41,531 bases of DNA from Leucobacter sp. Ag1 (lineage in GTDB: Bacteria > Actinomycetota > Actinomycetes > Actinomycetales > Microbacteriaceae): contig NZ_LAYO01000080.1 of the NCBI RefSeq assembly GCF_000980875.1, forward strand, positions 1 through 41,531. The letters are read 5' to 3'. The notes beneath the pieces are model-generated. The model ran no database searches. It was not told the origin of the DNA and saw only the letters and a list, made by a program, of their open reading frames with translations. Within the stretch, counting starts at the first letter, position 1. Each line of letters begins with the position of its first letter. Shown here one piece after another: positions 32,975 through 41,499 of the stretch. Both the position numbers and the translations under genes were made by a program.

Positions 32975-33760
32975 TCACGCGTCGGTGCGGTGGATCCCGA
33001 GGTCGGTGCGACCCGGGGCAACCTCGTCGCGCAGCACGCGCTCCGGCGTGTAGTCGCCGCTCTCCAAACTGCGGAACGGGATCGGGGCCTCCGCGGCGAA
33101 GCCCGCGATTCGCTCGCGCAGGCGGGTGATCTCGCGCGCGACGTCGCGGGAGTCGAACCCGTCGACGCCCTCGATGCCGTGCAGCGGCAGCACCTCGCAG
33201 CCGGTGTAGAACAGCACGCCGTGCGTGAGCCCGTAGAGGATCGTGTCGAGGTCGCCGGCGATGCCGCGGGGGCCGAGCGCCGCATCCGACTCGCCGTACG
33301 ACACGACGATCAGCACGCGCTTGCCGGTGAGGAGGCCGTCGCCGTACCTGCGGGTGAGGCCGGTCTCGGGATCGACCACGTCGAAGCCGAAGCCCGCGGT
33401 GAGCACGCGGTCGAACCAACCCTTGAGGATCGCCGGCATCGAGTACCACCAGAGTGGGAACTGCAGCACCACGAGGTCCGCGTCGAGCAGCTTCTGCTGT
33501 TCGACGCGGATGTCCTCGGGCAACTGCGATTCGGCCGTGGCGCGGGTCCAGCGCGAGATGAAGCTGCCGCTCGCTCGCGCGAGGGAACCGAGATCCCGGT
33601 CGTCGAGCAGCGGATCGAATCCCATGGCGTAGAGGTCGCTCGCGACGACGTCGTGGGTGAGCTCGAGCTCCGCCCGGGCGGCGTCGAAGAGCTCTCGGTT
33701 GAACGAGCGCGCCTCGGGGTGCGCGTAGAGGTAGAGGGCGTTCGGCCGCGATTCGGTCAT
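32975..33760 (-). CDS. Flavodoxin-fold NAD(P)H:quinone oxidoreductase
   Basis: A 261-residue enzyme of the NQO1/MdaB/KefF family. It has an N-terminal flavin-binding strand with LYAHPEARSFN, the QFPLWWYSMPAILKGWFDRVLTAGFGF motif that holds FMN/FAD, and a C-terminal half with YTGCEVLPLHGIEGVD. Such enzymes reduce quinones or other electron acceptors by two electrons with NAD(P)H. It starts 40 bases after the amidase stop, so it is probably the last gene of the transporter-amidase operon. No strong ribosome site precedes ATG 33760. Confidence 0.88.
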   Translation of the reverse strand: MTESRPNALYLYAHPEARSFNRELFDAARAELELTHDVVASDLYAMGFDPLLDDRDLGSLARASGSFISRWTRATAESQLPEDIRVEQQKLLDADLVVLQFPLWWYSMPAILKGWFDRVLTAGFGFDVVDPETGLTRRYGDGLLTGKRVLIVVSYGESDAALGPRGIAGDLDTILYGLTHGVLFYTGCEVLPLHGIEGVDGFDSRDVAREITRLRERIAGFAAEAPIPFRSLESGDYTPERVLRDEVAPGRTDLGIHRTDA

Positions 33761-33800
33761 GCGCCTATCTCAGCAGGTCGGGGTGCGCGGCGCGAGCGCC

Positions 33801-35201
33801 TCAGCGCACGGAGCCCCAGTCGACCGTCGCCTCCGGGCCGCGCACGGTCTCGAACCAGTGGGCCACCCGCAGCAGGCGGTCGTCGGAACCGATGGGGCCC
33901 GCGATCTGCAGGCCGACGGTTCGGCCGTCGGCCTGGATGCCCGCGCCGATCGACACGGCGGGCTGCCCCGACATGTTGTAGGGCGCGGTGAACGAGATGT
34001 GCCCCATGGTGCGCAGCGGATCGGTGATCGGCATCGGATCCTCGGCGGCGAACGCCGCGACGGGGGAGACGGGGGAGAGCACCAGATCGTAGGGCGTCGT
34101 GGCCGCGCGGGTGAGGCGGGCCATCTCGTCGGCGCAGCCCCGGTTGCGCACGGTCTGCGCGGCCGAGAAGTCGGCGCCGGCCGAGCACCACCGGGCGATG
34201 AACGGCAGCACGAGCGCGCGGTCCGCGTCGCTCAGCAGCTCCAGATCGGCGAAGGAGCGGCTGCGCCAGAAGTCGACGAGCCCGTCGAGCACGTCGGCGG
34301 GGACGAATGGATCGAGCGGCTCGACGACGGCGCCGGCCGCGGCGAAGCGCTCTGCCGCGGCCTCGATGAACGCGCGGGTCTCCGGCTCGACGGGGAGGCC
34401 CGATCCCGCGTCGAGCTGCACGGCGACACGCAGCCCTGCAGGCGCGAGCGGTTCGAGCGACCAGTCCATCGGCGGGTAGGCGCGGGTCAGGTAGTCGCGC
34501 GCGTCGGGCTTCGCGATGATCGACATGAGGCGGATCGCGTCGGCCGCGGTGCGGGTGAGCGGGCCGGCCGCGCGGCCCGTGTAGGGCACGTCGAGCGGGA
34601 TCAGGCCCTCGCTCGGCTTGAGCGCGGTGAGGCCCTGCCAGGTGCCGGGCAGGCGGATCGATCCGCCGATGTCGGTGCCGACGTGCAGCGGGCCGTAGCC
34701 CGCCGCCGCCGCGGTGCCGGCGCCCGCGCTGGAGCCGCCGGAGGTGAGCGCGGGATCGAGCCCGTTACGGGTGATCCCGTGCCGGCTCGAGACGCCGGAC
34801 GAGAGCATGCCCCAGTCGGGCATCGTGGTGGACCCGAGGATCACGACGCCGGCCTCGAGCAGCCGGTCGGTGGTCGGGGCGTTGGCCGCCGCGATCGGCG
34901 GGTTCGGCAGCGCGGTTCCCGCGGGCTTCGGGCGGCCGGCGCGCGCGATGTTCTCCTTGACCGTCGCCGGCACCCCGTCGAAGGGGCCGAGCTGCTCGCC
35001 CGCGGCCCAGCGCGCGGTCGACGCGTCGGCGTCGGCGCGCACCTCCTCGGGTTCGTGCAGGTAGAGCGCGTTCAGCTCGGGCTCGCGATCCGCGATGCGG
35101 GCGAGCACGCTCTCGGCGACCTCGCTCGGCGTGAACTCGCCGCTCGCGTAGCCGTCGGCGAGCGTTCCGGCGTCGAGCGCGAAGAGATCGTTACGAGGCA
35201 T
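33801..35201 (-). CDS. Amidase (amidase signature family)
   Basis: A 466-residue hydrolase of the amidase signature family. The Ser-cisSer-Lys triad is visible: K82 (ATVKENIA), S157 (TSGGSSAG) and nucleophile S181 (GTDIGGSIRLP). These enzymes cleave a C-N bond of a carboxamide or short peptide-like substrate. It is not part of a gatCAB set here: gatB and gatC are absent and the operon is catabolic. ATG 35201 overlaps the ATPase stop by 11 bases with AGGAG inside the ATPase gene, so the amidase should act on what the transporter brings in. Confidence 0.92.
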   Translation of the reverse strand: MPRNDLFALDAGTLADGYASGEFTPSEVAESVLARIADREPELNALYLHEPEEVRADADASTARWAAGEQLGPFDGVPATVKENIARAGRPKPAGTALPNPPIAAANAPTTDRLLEAGVVILGSTTMPDWGMLSSGVSSRHGITRNGLDPALTSGGSSAGAGTAAAAGYGPLHVGTDIGGSIRLPGTWQGLTALKPSEGLIPLDVPYTGRAAGPLTRTAADAIRLMSIIAKPDARDYLTRAYPPMDWSLEPLAPAGLRVAVQLDAGSGLPVEPETRAFIEAAAERFAAAGAVVEPLDPFVPADVLDGLVDFWRSRSFADLELLSDADRALVLPFIARWCSAGADFSAAQTVRNRGCADEMARLTRAATTPYDLVLSPVSPVAAFAAEDPMPITDPLRTMGHISFTAPYNMSGQPAVSIGAGIQADGRTVGLQIAGPIGSDDRLLRVAHWFETVRGPEATVDWGSVR

Positions 35202-36936
35202 GGGTGAGCTCCTGACGCAGGGTGAGCGACGAATCGATGAGGCGCTTCGTGTACGGGTGCTGCGGATCCCGGTAGACGGTCTCGGTGTCGCCGGCCTCCA
35301 CGATCTCGCCCGACTGCATGACGATCACCGAGTCGCAGAGGTGCCGCACCACGTTCAGGTCGTGCGAGACGAACACGAGCGTCAGCCCGTACTCGTCGAC
35401 GAGGTCGGCGAGCAGGTTGAGCACCTGCGCCCGAACCGAGACGTCGAGCGCGCTCACCGGCTCGTCGGCGACGACCACTTCGGGTCGGCAGATGAGGGCG
35501 CGGGCGATCGAGATGCGCTGCCGCTGCCCGCCCGAGAACTGGTGCGGGTAGCGCGCGGCGGACTCGGCGGGGAGCCCGACGGCCTCGAGCATCTCGGCGA
35601 CCATGCGCGAGCGCTCGGCGGCGGTCTCGTTCCGCCCGCGGACGAGCAGGGGCTCGGAGATGATCTGCTCGACCGTCATGCGCGGATCGAGCGACCCCAT
35701 CGGGTCCTGGAACACGATCTGCAGCTGCTGCCGGAGCTGGCGCAGCTGCGACTCCTTCGCCCCCGCGACCTCGTTGCCGGCGACCACGGCGCTGCCGGAG
35801 GTCGGCTGGTCGAGGCCCGCGAGGATCCGCAGCAGCGTCGACTTGCCGGAGCCCGATTCGCCCACCACGCCGAGGCGGCCGCCGCGCGGCACCTCGAACG
35901 AGATGCCCTTCAGCGCGTGCACCTCGGGGGCCGGCTTGAACAGGCTCGTGCGCCCGCGGGTGTAGGTGCGCACGAGATCCGTGACCTTCATGACGGTCTC
36001 GGCGGGAGCATCGGGTGCGGCGGGGATCTCGGCCGGCTCCGGGGGAGCGGCCTCGGCGGATGCGGCTGCCGGATCCGCATCGACCGTCGGCGGCACGTAG
36101 TCCTGCGCGCTCGCGACGGTGAACAGGCGCCCGTCGGCGTCGGTCGCCTCGAGGTCCGATGCGGCGAGCAGGCCGCGGGTGTAGGGGTGCTGCGGCTTCG
36201 TGAAGATGTCCTCGGTGGGGCCCTCCTCGACGACGACGCCCTGGTTCATCACGAGCACGCGGGTGCACATGTTGGCGACGACGGCGAGGTCGTGGGTGAT
36301 GAACAGCAGCCCCGTGCCGCGCTCGCGCACGAGCTCGAGGATCAGGTCGAGCACCTGGCGCTGCACGGTGACGTCGAGGGCCGTGGTGGGTTCGTCGCAG
36401 AGCAGCAGCGCCGGGTCGTTGGCGAGTGCCATCGCGAGCATGACGCGCTGCCGCTGCCCGCCCGAGAGCTGGTGCGGGTAGGCGCGGGCGGCCTGCGCCG
36501 GATCGGGCAGGTGCACGGCGTCGAGCATCTCGATCGCGCGCTTGCGCGCCTCCGCCTTCGACGGGGCGAGCCTGTGCTGCAGCATGATCTCGGCGACCTG
36601 ATCGCCCGCCCGCATGAGCGGGTTGAGCGCGGTCAGCGGCTCCTGGAACACCATGGCCATGTCGCGGCCGCGGATCCTCATGAGCTCGGACTCGGGCGCC
36701 TCGAGCAGGTTGCCGTCGTGGCCGTCGAGGTGCACGGAGCCGTCGGCGGTGACGCCGTTCGGCAGCAGGCCGAGCAGGGCGGTCGTGGTCATCGACTTGC
36801 CGGATCCGGATTCGCCGATGAGGCCGATCCGCTCCCCGTGCGCCATGTGCAGCGAGAAGTCGTGCACGAGCGTGCGGTGCGGGGTGCGGACGTTGAGCCC
36901 GTCGACGGCGAGCAGGGTCTTCGTTTCGGTGGTCAT
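35191..36936 (-). CDS. Fused two-domain ABC transporter ATPase (DppD-DppF type)
   Basis: A 581-residue protein with two complete ATPase units. The first (about residues 8-265) has GESGSGKSMTT, LSGGQRQRVM and LLLCDEPTTALD; the second (about 325-575) has GESGSGKSTLL, FSGGQRQRIS and VVVADEPVSALD. Each is followed by the oligopeptide-type tail QHPYT. A linker of about 55 residues rich in Ala/Pro/Glu joins them. Fusion of the two peptide-transport ATPases is common in Actinobacteria. It powers the two permeases encoded upstream. Its ATG shares one base with the permease stop (TGATG). Confidence 0.93.
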   Translation of the reverse strand: MTTETKTLLAVDGLNVRTPHRTLVHDFSLHMAHGERIGLIGESGSGKSMTTTALLGLLPNGVTADGSVHLDGHDGNLLEAPESELMRIRGRDMAMVFQEPLTALNPLMRAGDQVAEIMLQHRLAPSKAEARKRAIEMLDAVHLPDPAQAARAYPHQLSGGQRQRVMLAMALANDPALLLCDEPTTALDVTVQRQVLDLILELVRERGTGLLFITHDLAVVANMCTRVLVMNQGVVVEEGPTEDIFTKPQHPYTRGLLAASDLEATDADGRLFTVASAQDYVPPTVDADPAAASAEAAPPEPAEIPAAPDAPAETVMKVTDLVRTYTRGRTSLFKPAPEVHALKGISFEVPRGGRLGVVGESGSGKSTLLRILAGLDQPTSGSAVVAGNEVAGAKESQLRQLRQQLQIVFQDPMGSLDPRMTVEQIISEPLLVRGRNETAAERSRMVAEMLEAVGLPAESAARYPHQFSGGQRQRISIARALICRPEVVVADEPVSALDVSVRAQVLNLLADLVDEYGLTLVFVSHDLNVVRHLCDSVIVMQSGEIVEAGDTETVYRDPQHPYTKRLIDSSLTLRQELTHAS

Positions 36937-37862
36937 CAGCCGCGGCTCCCGTTCAGCTTCGGATCGAATCGGTCGCGCAGCCCGTCGCCCAGCAGGTTGA
37001 AGCCCATGACGGCGATCGCGATGGCGATGCCGGGCACGATGGCGAGCAGCGGGTGGGTGCCGAGGAACTGCTGCGACTCCTGCAGCATGCGGCCCCACGA
37101 GGGGGTGGGCGGCGGCGTGCCGAGCCCGAGGAAGCTCAGGCCTGCCTCGGCGAGCACCGCGAGCGCGAACGACACCGAGCACTGCACGACGACGATGCCG
37201 ATGATGTTCGGCAGCACGTGCCGCACGGCGATCCGGGTGCGCGACTGGCTCGCGGCGCGGGCGGCGAGCACGTACTCGGTGTTCATCACCTGCAGGGTGC
37301 CGGATCTCGCGACGCGGGCGAAGGCTGGGATCGTCGAGATGCCGATCGCGACCATGGCCGTGAGCGTCGATGCGCCGAAGACCGCCGCGAACATGATGGC
37401 GAGCAGCAGCGCGGGGAACGCGAGGGCGATGTCGGACGCGCGCATCACGACCTCCTCGATCCACCCGCCGCGGATCCCCGCGAGGATGCCGAGCGGCGTG
37501 CCGATGAGCAGCGCGATCCCGACCGAGATGACGCCGACGAACAGCGTGATGCGGGCGCCGACGAGCATGCCCGAGAACAGGTCGCGGCCGTACTTGTCGG
37601 TGCCGAGCAGGTGCGCGCCGCTCGGGCCCTGGAGGCGGTCGGCAGCGTTCACCTGCACGGGGTCGTAGGGGGTCCAGACGAACGACACGACCGCGGCGAG
37701 CACGACGATGCCGACGAGGATGAGTCCGGCGATGAGCGTGGGGGAGAGCCGGCCGCGGGAGCGTCGCGCGGGGCGGGCGGGAGCGGCCGCGGGGGACGCG
37801 ATCGCGCTCGTGCGCGGCGCCTGGGACGGGGGAGTCGGGATGTGCTGGGTATCCATGGTCAC
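36936..37862 (-). CDS. ABC transporter permease, DppC type
   Basis: A 308-residue membrane protein with a disordered Pro/Ala-rich N-terminus (about 1-40), a first helix (about 45-68), and a transmembrane binding-protein-dependent transport domain (about 100-300) with the inner-face loop that docks the ATPase (AARAASQSRTRIAVRHVLPNI). GTG 37862 overlaps the previous stop as GTGA; ATG 37856 two codons later is an alternative start. It pairs with the DppB-type permease. Confidence 0.92.
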   Translation of the reverse strand: MTMDTQHIPTPPSQAPRTSAIASPAAAPARPARRSRGRLSPTLIAGLILVGIVVLAAVVSFVWTPYDPVQVNAADRLQGPSGAHLLGTDKYGRDLFSGMLVGARITLFVGVISVGIALLIGTPLGILAGIRGGWIEEVVMRASDIALAFPALLLAIMFAAVFGASTLTAMVAIGISTIPAFARVARSGTLQVMNTEYVLAARAASQSRTRIAVRHVLPNIIGIVVVQCSVSFALAVLAEAGLSFLGLGTPPPTPSWGRMLQESQQFLGTHPLLAIVPGIAIAIAVMGFNLLGDGLRDRFDPKLNGSRG

Positions 37863-38806
37863 GCGCTCTTTCGCATCCGCGGATCGACGATCGTGTAGAC
37901 GACGTCGATGACGAGGTTCAGGATGAGGGTGATGGCGACGAGCACCATCACGACGGACTGCACCGTGAGGAGATCCCGGTTGCCGACGGCGTCGAGCAGC
38001 ATCGAGCCGAGACCGGGGATCACGAACACGCGCTCGATCACGACCGCGCCGATGATCAGGGCCGCGATCTGCACGCCGGTCACCGTGATGACGGGGATCG
38101 CCGCGTTGCGCATGCCGTGCTTGAGCAGCGCCTTGGTCGGGCTGAGACCCTTCGAACGGGCGGTGCGGAGGTAGTCCTCGCTCATGATCTCGAGCACGGC
38201 CGAGCGCACGTAGCGGGTGAGGATCGCGCCCTGCACCGAGGCGAGCGCCAGCACGGGGAGGATGAGCCTGCGCAGGAAGTCGCCGAAGTTCTCGCCGGGC
38301 GGGGTCCAGCCGCCGGCCGGCAGCCAGCCGAGGCCGACCGCGAAGACGAGCACGAGGAGGATGCCGGCGAGGAAGCCGGGGATCGCGACGCCCAGCTGCG
38401 AGCCGGCGCCGATGAGGATGCCGGAGGCGTTGCGGTGCTTGACCGCCGCGATGGTGCCGAGGGGGATCGCGGCGAGCAGCGCGACGACCATGGCGGTGAG
38501 CACGAGGATCAGGCTCACCTGCAGGCGGTCGACCACGAGCGGGCTGATGTCGGCGCGGGTGACGTAGGACGTGCCGAAGTCGCCGCGCAGGAGGCCGCCG
38601 ATCCAGTCGAAGTACTGCACGGCGAGGGGGCGATCGGTGCCGAACTCGTGCCGCGTCTTCGCGAGCAGCTCGGGGCTCGCGTTCACGCCGAGCGCGACCT
38701 GTGCCGGATCGCCGGGGACGAGACGCATGAACAGGAAGACGACGACGGTCGCGACGAGGAACGTCACCGCGAACCGCGCGAGGTTGATGAGTATCCGGAT
38801 GGCCAT
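37859..38806 (-). CDS. ABC transporter permease, DppB type
   Basis: A 315-residue protein with the typical N-terminal helix (IRILINLARFAVTFLVATVVVFLFMRLVPGDP), then five more helices and the ATPase-docking loop TARSKGLSPTKALLKHGMRNAAIPV. GAGG lies 7 bases before ATG 38806. It follows the binding-protein gene by about 100 bases that hold a strong hairpin, and overlaps the DppC-type gene by 4 bases. Confidence 0.93.
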   Translation of the reverse strand: MAIRILINLARFAVTFLVATVVVFLFMRLVPGDPAQVALGVNASPELLAKTRHEFGTDRPLAVQYFDWIGGLLRGDFGTSYVTRADISPLVVDRLQVSLILVLTAMVVALLAAIPLGTIAAVKHRNASGILIGAGSQLGVAIPGFLAGILLVLVFAVGLGWLPAGGWTPPGENFGDFLRRLILPVLALASVQGAILTRYVRSAVLEIMSEDYLRTARSKGLSPTKALLKHGMRNAAIPVITVTGVQIAALIIGAVVIERVFVIPGLGSMLLDAVGNRDLLTVQSVVMVLVAITLILNLVIDVVYTIVDPRMRKSA

Positions 38807-38868
38807 GCGTGATCCTCTGGACGGTGGGGCCGCGGCGTGCGACCGCGGGCGGGTTTCGAGTCGGGGGC

Positions 38869-38901
38869 GACGGGGCGGTCGCGGTGCGCGGCCGCCCCGT
38901 C
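38869..38901 (-). promoter_or_regulatory. Intercistronic stem-loop after the solute-binding protein gene
   Basis: GACGGGGCGG (38869-38878) pairs with CCGCCCCGTC (38892-38901). On the minus-strand transcript it stands 7 bases past the binding-protein stop, with no T run. Such hairpins often protect the binding-protein message and lower permease expression, as in malE-malF. Confidence 0.6.
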
Positions 38902-38907
38902 AGCGGG

Positions 38908-40437
38908 TCACTTCCAGGAGAGGCCGGTGAGGTCCAGCGACTCGACGATGGAGTTCTTCGGCATGCCGGTGAGCTCCGACTTGGTGATGACGATGTTCGG
39001 GAACAGGAACAGCACGCCCGACGCGGCGTCGTCGACGATCTGCTTCTGCACCTCCTGCATGCCCGAGATGTAGCCCTGCTCGTCGGCCGCGTCGGCCTTC
39101 GCAGCGATGGGGGCGATCTTCGAGTTGTCGTAGCCGATGTAGTAGTCCGGGTTGTTGAACACCGTGAGCAGATCGCGCGCCTCGACGGCGAGCACCGTGG
39201 TCATCTGGAAGTCGTGCTTGGTGAACACGTTGTCGAGCCAGACCGCCGGGAACTCGGACGACTGGATCTTGACGTCGATGCCGACCTCCTTGAGCTGCGA
39301 CACGACGATCTCGGACACGGCCTGCGCGTAGGGGCGGGTGGGGACCGTGTAGGTGATCGAGAGGTTCTCGGCGCCAGCCTCCTTGAGGAGCTGCTTCGCC
39401 TTCGCGGGATCGTGCGGGTACTTCGCGTTGAGGTCGACGTAGTAGGGATCGGTCGGGGTCGCGTAGGTGGCGACGAGCGAGCCGTAGCCGTTCCACGCGG
39501 TGTCGATGATCGCCTGACGGTCGAGCGCGTAGAGCACCGCCTGGCGCACGCGCTTATCGTTGAACGGCGCGACGCGGTTGTTGAACGAGAGCGAGACCTC
39601 ACCGCTCGAGGTGCCCGAGGTGACGGTGAACTTGCCGTCGTCCTTGAACGTGTCGACGAGCTCGGGTGCCTGCAGGTTGACGATCGCGTCGACGTCGCCG
39701 GTGCGCAGCGCGTTGGTGGTGGCGGTCGCGTCGGCGAAGTACTTCAGCGTGACCTCCTTCACCTTGGGCGCGGTGCCCCAGTAGTCGTCGCGGGTCTTCA
39801 GCACGATGTTCTCGTTCTGCTTCCACGAGGCGACGGTGAAGGGACCGGTGCCGACGGGCTTGTTCGCCAGGTCGGCGACGCCGGTGGACGAGAACATCGC
39901 GCCGACGGGGGTGGCCATGTCGAACAGCCACGCGTTCGACGGGTGGCTCAGGTGCACGGCGACCTCGGTGTCGTTCTTCACCTCGACGTCCTGCACGACG
40001 TCCATCTTCGCCTTGAGCGTGGTGGTCCAGTCCTTCTTCACCCGGTCGAGGCTGAACTTCACGTCGTTCGCGGTGAACTTCTCTCCGTTCGAGAAGGTCG
40101 CGCCGTCCTGGAGCGTGAAGGTGTAGGTCTTGCGGTCCTCGCTGATCTTCCACTCCTTCGCGAGAAGGGGGACGACCTTGCCCGACTGGTCGACGCGCAC
40201 GAGGCCCTCGTAGACGTTGGTCATGAGCGCCTGCGGGATCGCGGATCCCGCGGTCTTGGTGAAGTCGAGGTTCACGGGTGCGCCCGTGAGCGCGACCGTG
40301 ACCGCGGTCTGGCCGGAGCCCGTGCTCGATCCGGATCCGGTGCTGCCGCCGGATCCCGCCGAGCAGGCGGTGAGGGCGAGTGCGCCGGCCGCGACGAGCG
40401 CCGCGGCGAGGGTGAGAGGAGTCTTGCGTCGCATCAT
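38908..40437 (-). CDS. ABC transporter solute-binding lipoprotein (family 5)
   Basis: A 509-residue lipoprotein. The signal peptide ends with the lipobox LTAC (Cys about 25), then a Gly/Ser-rich spacer, then the family 5 fold with the TNVYEGLVRVD, LAKEWKISEDRKTYTFTLQDGATFSNGEKFTANDVKFSLDR and PVGTGPF signatures. It should capture a peptide-like or other solute outside the membrane. Family 5 covers di- and oligopeptides, nickel, glutathione and many others, so the ligand is open; the amidase in the operon hints at an amide. Two ATG codons in tandem (40437, 40434) follow AGGAA; either may be used. Confidence 0.92.
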   Translation of the reverse strand: MMRRKTPLTLAAALVAAGALALTACSAGSGGSTGSGSSTGSGQTAVTVALTGAPVNLDFTKTAGSAIPQALMTNVYEGLVRVDQSGKVVPLLAKEWKISEDRKTYTFTLQDGATFSNGEKFTANDVKFSLDRVKKDWTTTLKAKMDVVQDVEVKNDTEVAVHLSHPSNAWLFDMATPVGAMFSSTGVADLANKPVGTGPFTVASWKQNENIVLKTRDDYWGTAPKVKEVTLKYFADATATTNALRTGDVDAIVNLQAPELVDTFKDDGKFTVTSGTSSGEVSLSFNNRVAPFNDKRVRQAVLYALDRQAIIDTAWNGYGSLVATYATPTDPYYVDLNAKYPHDPAKAKQLLKEAGAENLSITYTVPTRPYAQAVSEIVVSQLKEVGIDVKIQSSEFPAVWLDNVFTKHDFQMTTVLAVEARDLLTVFNNPDYYIGYDNSKIAPIAAKADAADEQGYISGMQEVQKQIVDDAASGVLFLFPNIVITKSELTGMPKNSIVESLDLTGLSWK

Positions 40438-40582
40438 TGCTTCCTGTCGCAGGGTGGGCCGACCAGCGGTCGGCTTCTCGGTGCTCCGGCTCGGGGTGTG
40501 CTGCCGGGGGTGGCTCGAACGGTGCGGGTGGCACCCCTCGGCGGTCATCTTCATCGATGTTCGCCTTCGAGTCGTGAGGTTC

Positions 40583-40608
40583 GAACCAGGATACATGGTA
40601 AGACCACT
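40583..40608. promoter_or_regulatory. GntR operator, site 3, between the transporter operon and gntR
   Basis: GAACCA (40583-40588), 7 bases, then TGGTAAGACCACT (40596-40608), with the TGGT/ACCA core identical to site 2. On the minus strand TATCCT follows it as a -10-like box for the transporter operon. Read on the + strand it lies 90 bases before the regulator gene. Confidence 0.75.
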
Positions 40609-40619
40609 GCTCGCAGCGT

Positions 40620-40625
40620 TAGGAT
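40620..40625 (+). promoter_or_regulatory. Possible -10 box of gntR
   Basis: TAGGAT lies 13 bases after GntR site 3, so the regulator may control itself. No clear -35 box. Confidence 0.35.
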
Positions 40626-40696
40626 GAGGGGCATTTCCGGCAGACCCGTCGTTTCGGCGGGCGGACCGGGCCAGACTTCGCGAAGGAGCACCGTCG

Positions 40697-41452
40697 TTGT
40701 CCACTCCGCACAGCTTCGCCCCGGCGGTCCCCATCCACACCTACCAGCGCATCGTCGAGCAGATCGAGCAGGCGATCGTCTCGGGCGAGATCCCCGTCGG
40801 AGCCCAGCTCGCCAGCGAGCGCGAGCTCATGGTGCAGTTCGACGTGAGCCGCCCCACCGTGCGCGAAGCGCTGCGGGTGCTGCAGAGCATGGGGCTCATC
40901 GAGTCGCGTCCCGGCACCCGGGGCGGCCCGCAGGTGCTCGCGCCCTCGCCCGAGACCCTGCGGCGCTCGCTGCGCGCCATGCTCGGCACCGCGGCGCTCG
41001 ACCTCGCGGAGCTCGTGCAGTACCGCGTCGTGCTCGAGGGATCCGCCAGCGCGCTCGCCGCGCTGCAGCACACCGATGCGCAGCGGGAGGAGATGCGGGC
41101 CGCGGTCGAGGGCATGCAGGCCGCCGCCGAGGCCAACGCCGAGGAGTTCGCCGACCTCGACCTCGCGTTCCACACGCTCGTCTGGAACGCGAGCGGCAAC
41201 CGGATCTTCGCGCTCAGCGGCGAAGCCGTCTCGGGCGTGCTCCGCGGCCTCATGCACCGCGACGCCGAGGGCACCCACCACGACAACCGGGTCAAGCTCG
41301 AATCCGCGGCCATCGACCGCGGTCTGTTCGACGCCATCGCCCGCCGCGACGCCATCGAAGCCGGCACCATCGCCCGCCGTGCCGTCGCCAATCGCTTCGG
41401 CCCGCTGCTCGAGCCCGGGCAGCAGGAGGCGCTCGCGCTGCTCGTGGGCTAG
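40697..41452 (+). CDS. GntR-family regulator, FadR subfamily (FCD domain)
   Basis: A 251-residue regulator with an N-terminal winged helix (about 15-80), including LASERELMVQFDVSRPTVREALRVLQSMGLIESRPGTRGG, and a C-terminal all-helical FCD ligand domain (about 95-230) with the metal-binding type residues around FADLDLAFHTLVWNASGN. Members of this group sense small carboxylic acids and bind TGGT-N3-ACCA palindromes (known for PdhR). The start is TTG 40697, supported by AAGGAG at 40683-40688. Three such palindromes stand at the promoters of the surrounding catabolic genes, so this protein is very probably their local repressor (inference). Confidence 0.9.
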   Translation: MSTPHSFAPAVPIHTYQRIVEQIEQAIVSGEIPVGAQLASERELMVQFDVSRPTVREALRVLQSMGLIESRPGTRGGPQVLAPSPETLRRSLRAMLGTAALDLAELVQYRVVLEGSASALAALQHTDAQREEMRAAVEGMQAAAEANAEEFADLDLAFHTLVWNASGNRIFALSGEAVSGVLRGLMHRDAEGTHHDNRVKLESAAIDRGLFDAIARRDAIEAGTIARRAVANRFGPLLEPGQQEALALLVG

Positions 41453-41479
41453 CGGGCGCCTGGGGCGCCGGGTGCCTCG

Positions 41480-41499
41480 CGCCGCACCGCGGTGCGGCG
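41480..41499. terminator. GC-rich palindrome after gntR
   Basis: CGCCGCACCG and CGGTGCGGCG form a perfect 20-bp palindrome 27 bases after the gntR stop, a possible terminator without a T run. The remaining bases to the window edge show no gene that I can support. Confidence 0.4.

Noticed and set aside
33801..35201. Glutamyl-tRNA amidotransferase subunit A (gatA).
   Set aside because: The catalytic triad is shared by the whole amidase family, but gatB and gatC are absent and the gene is coupled to a transporter operon.
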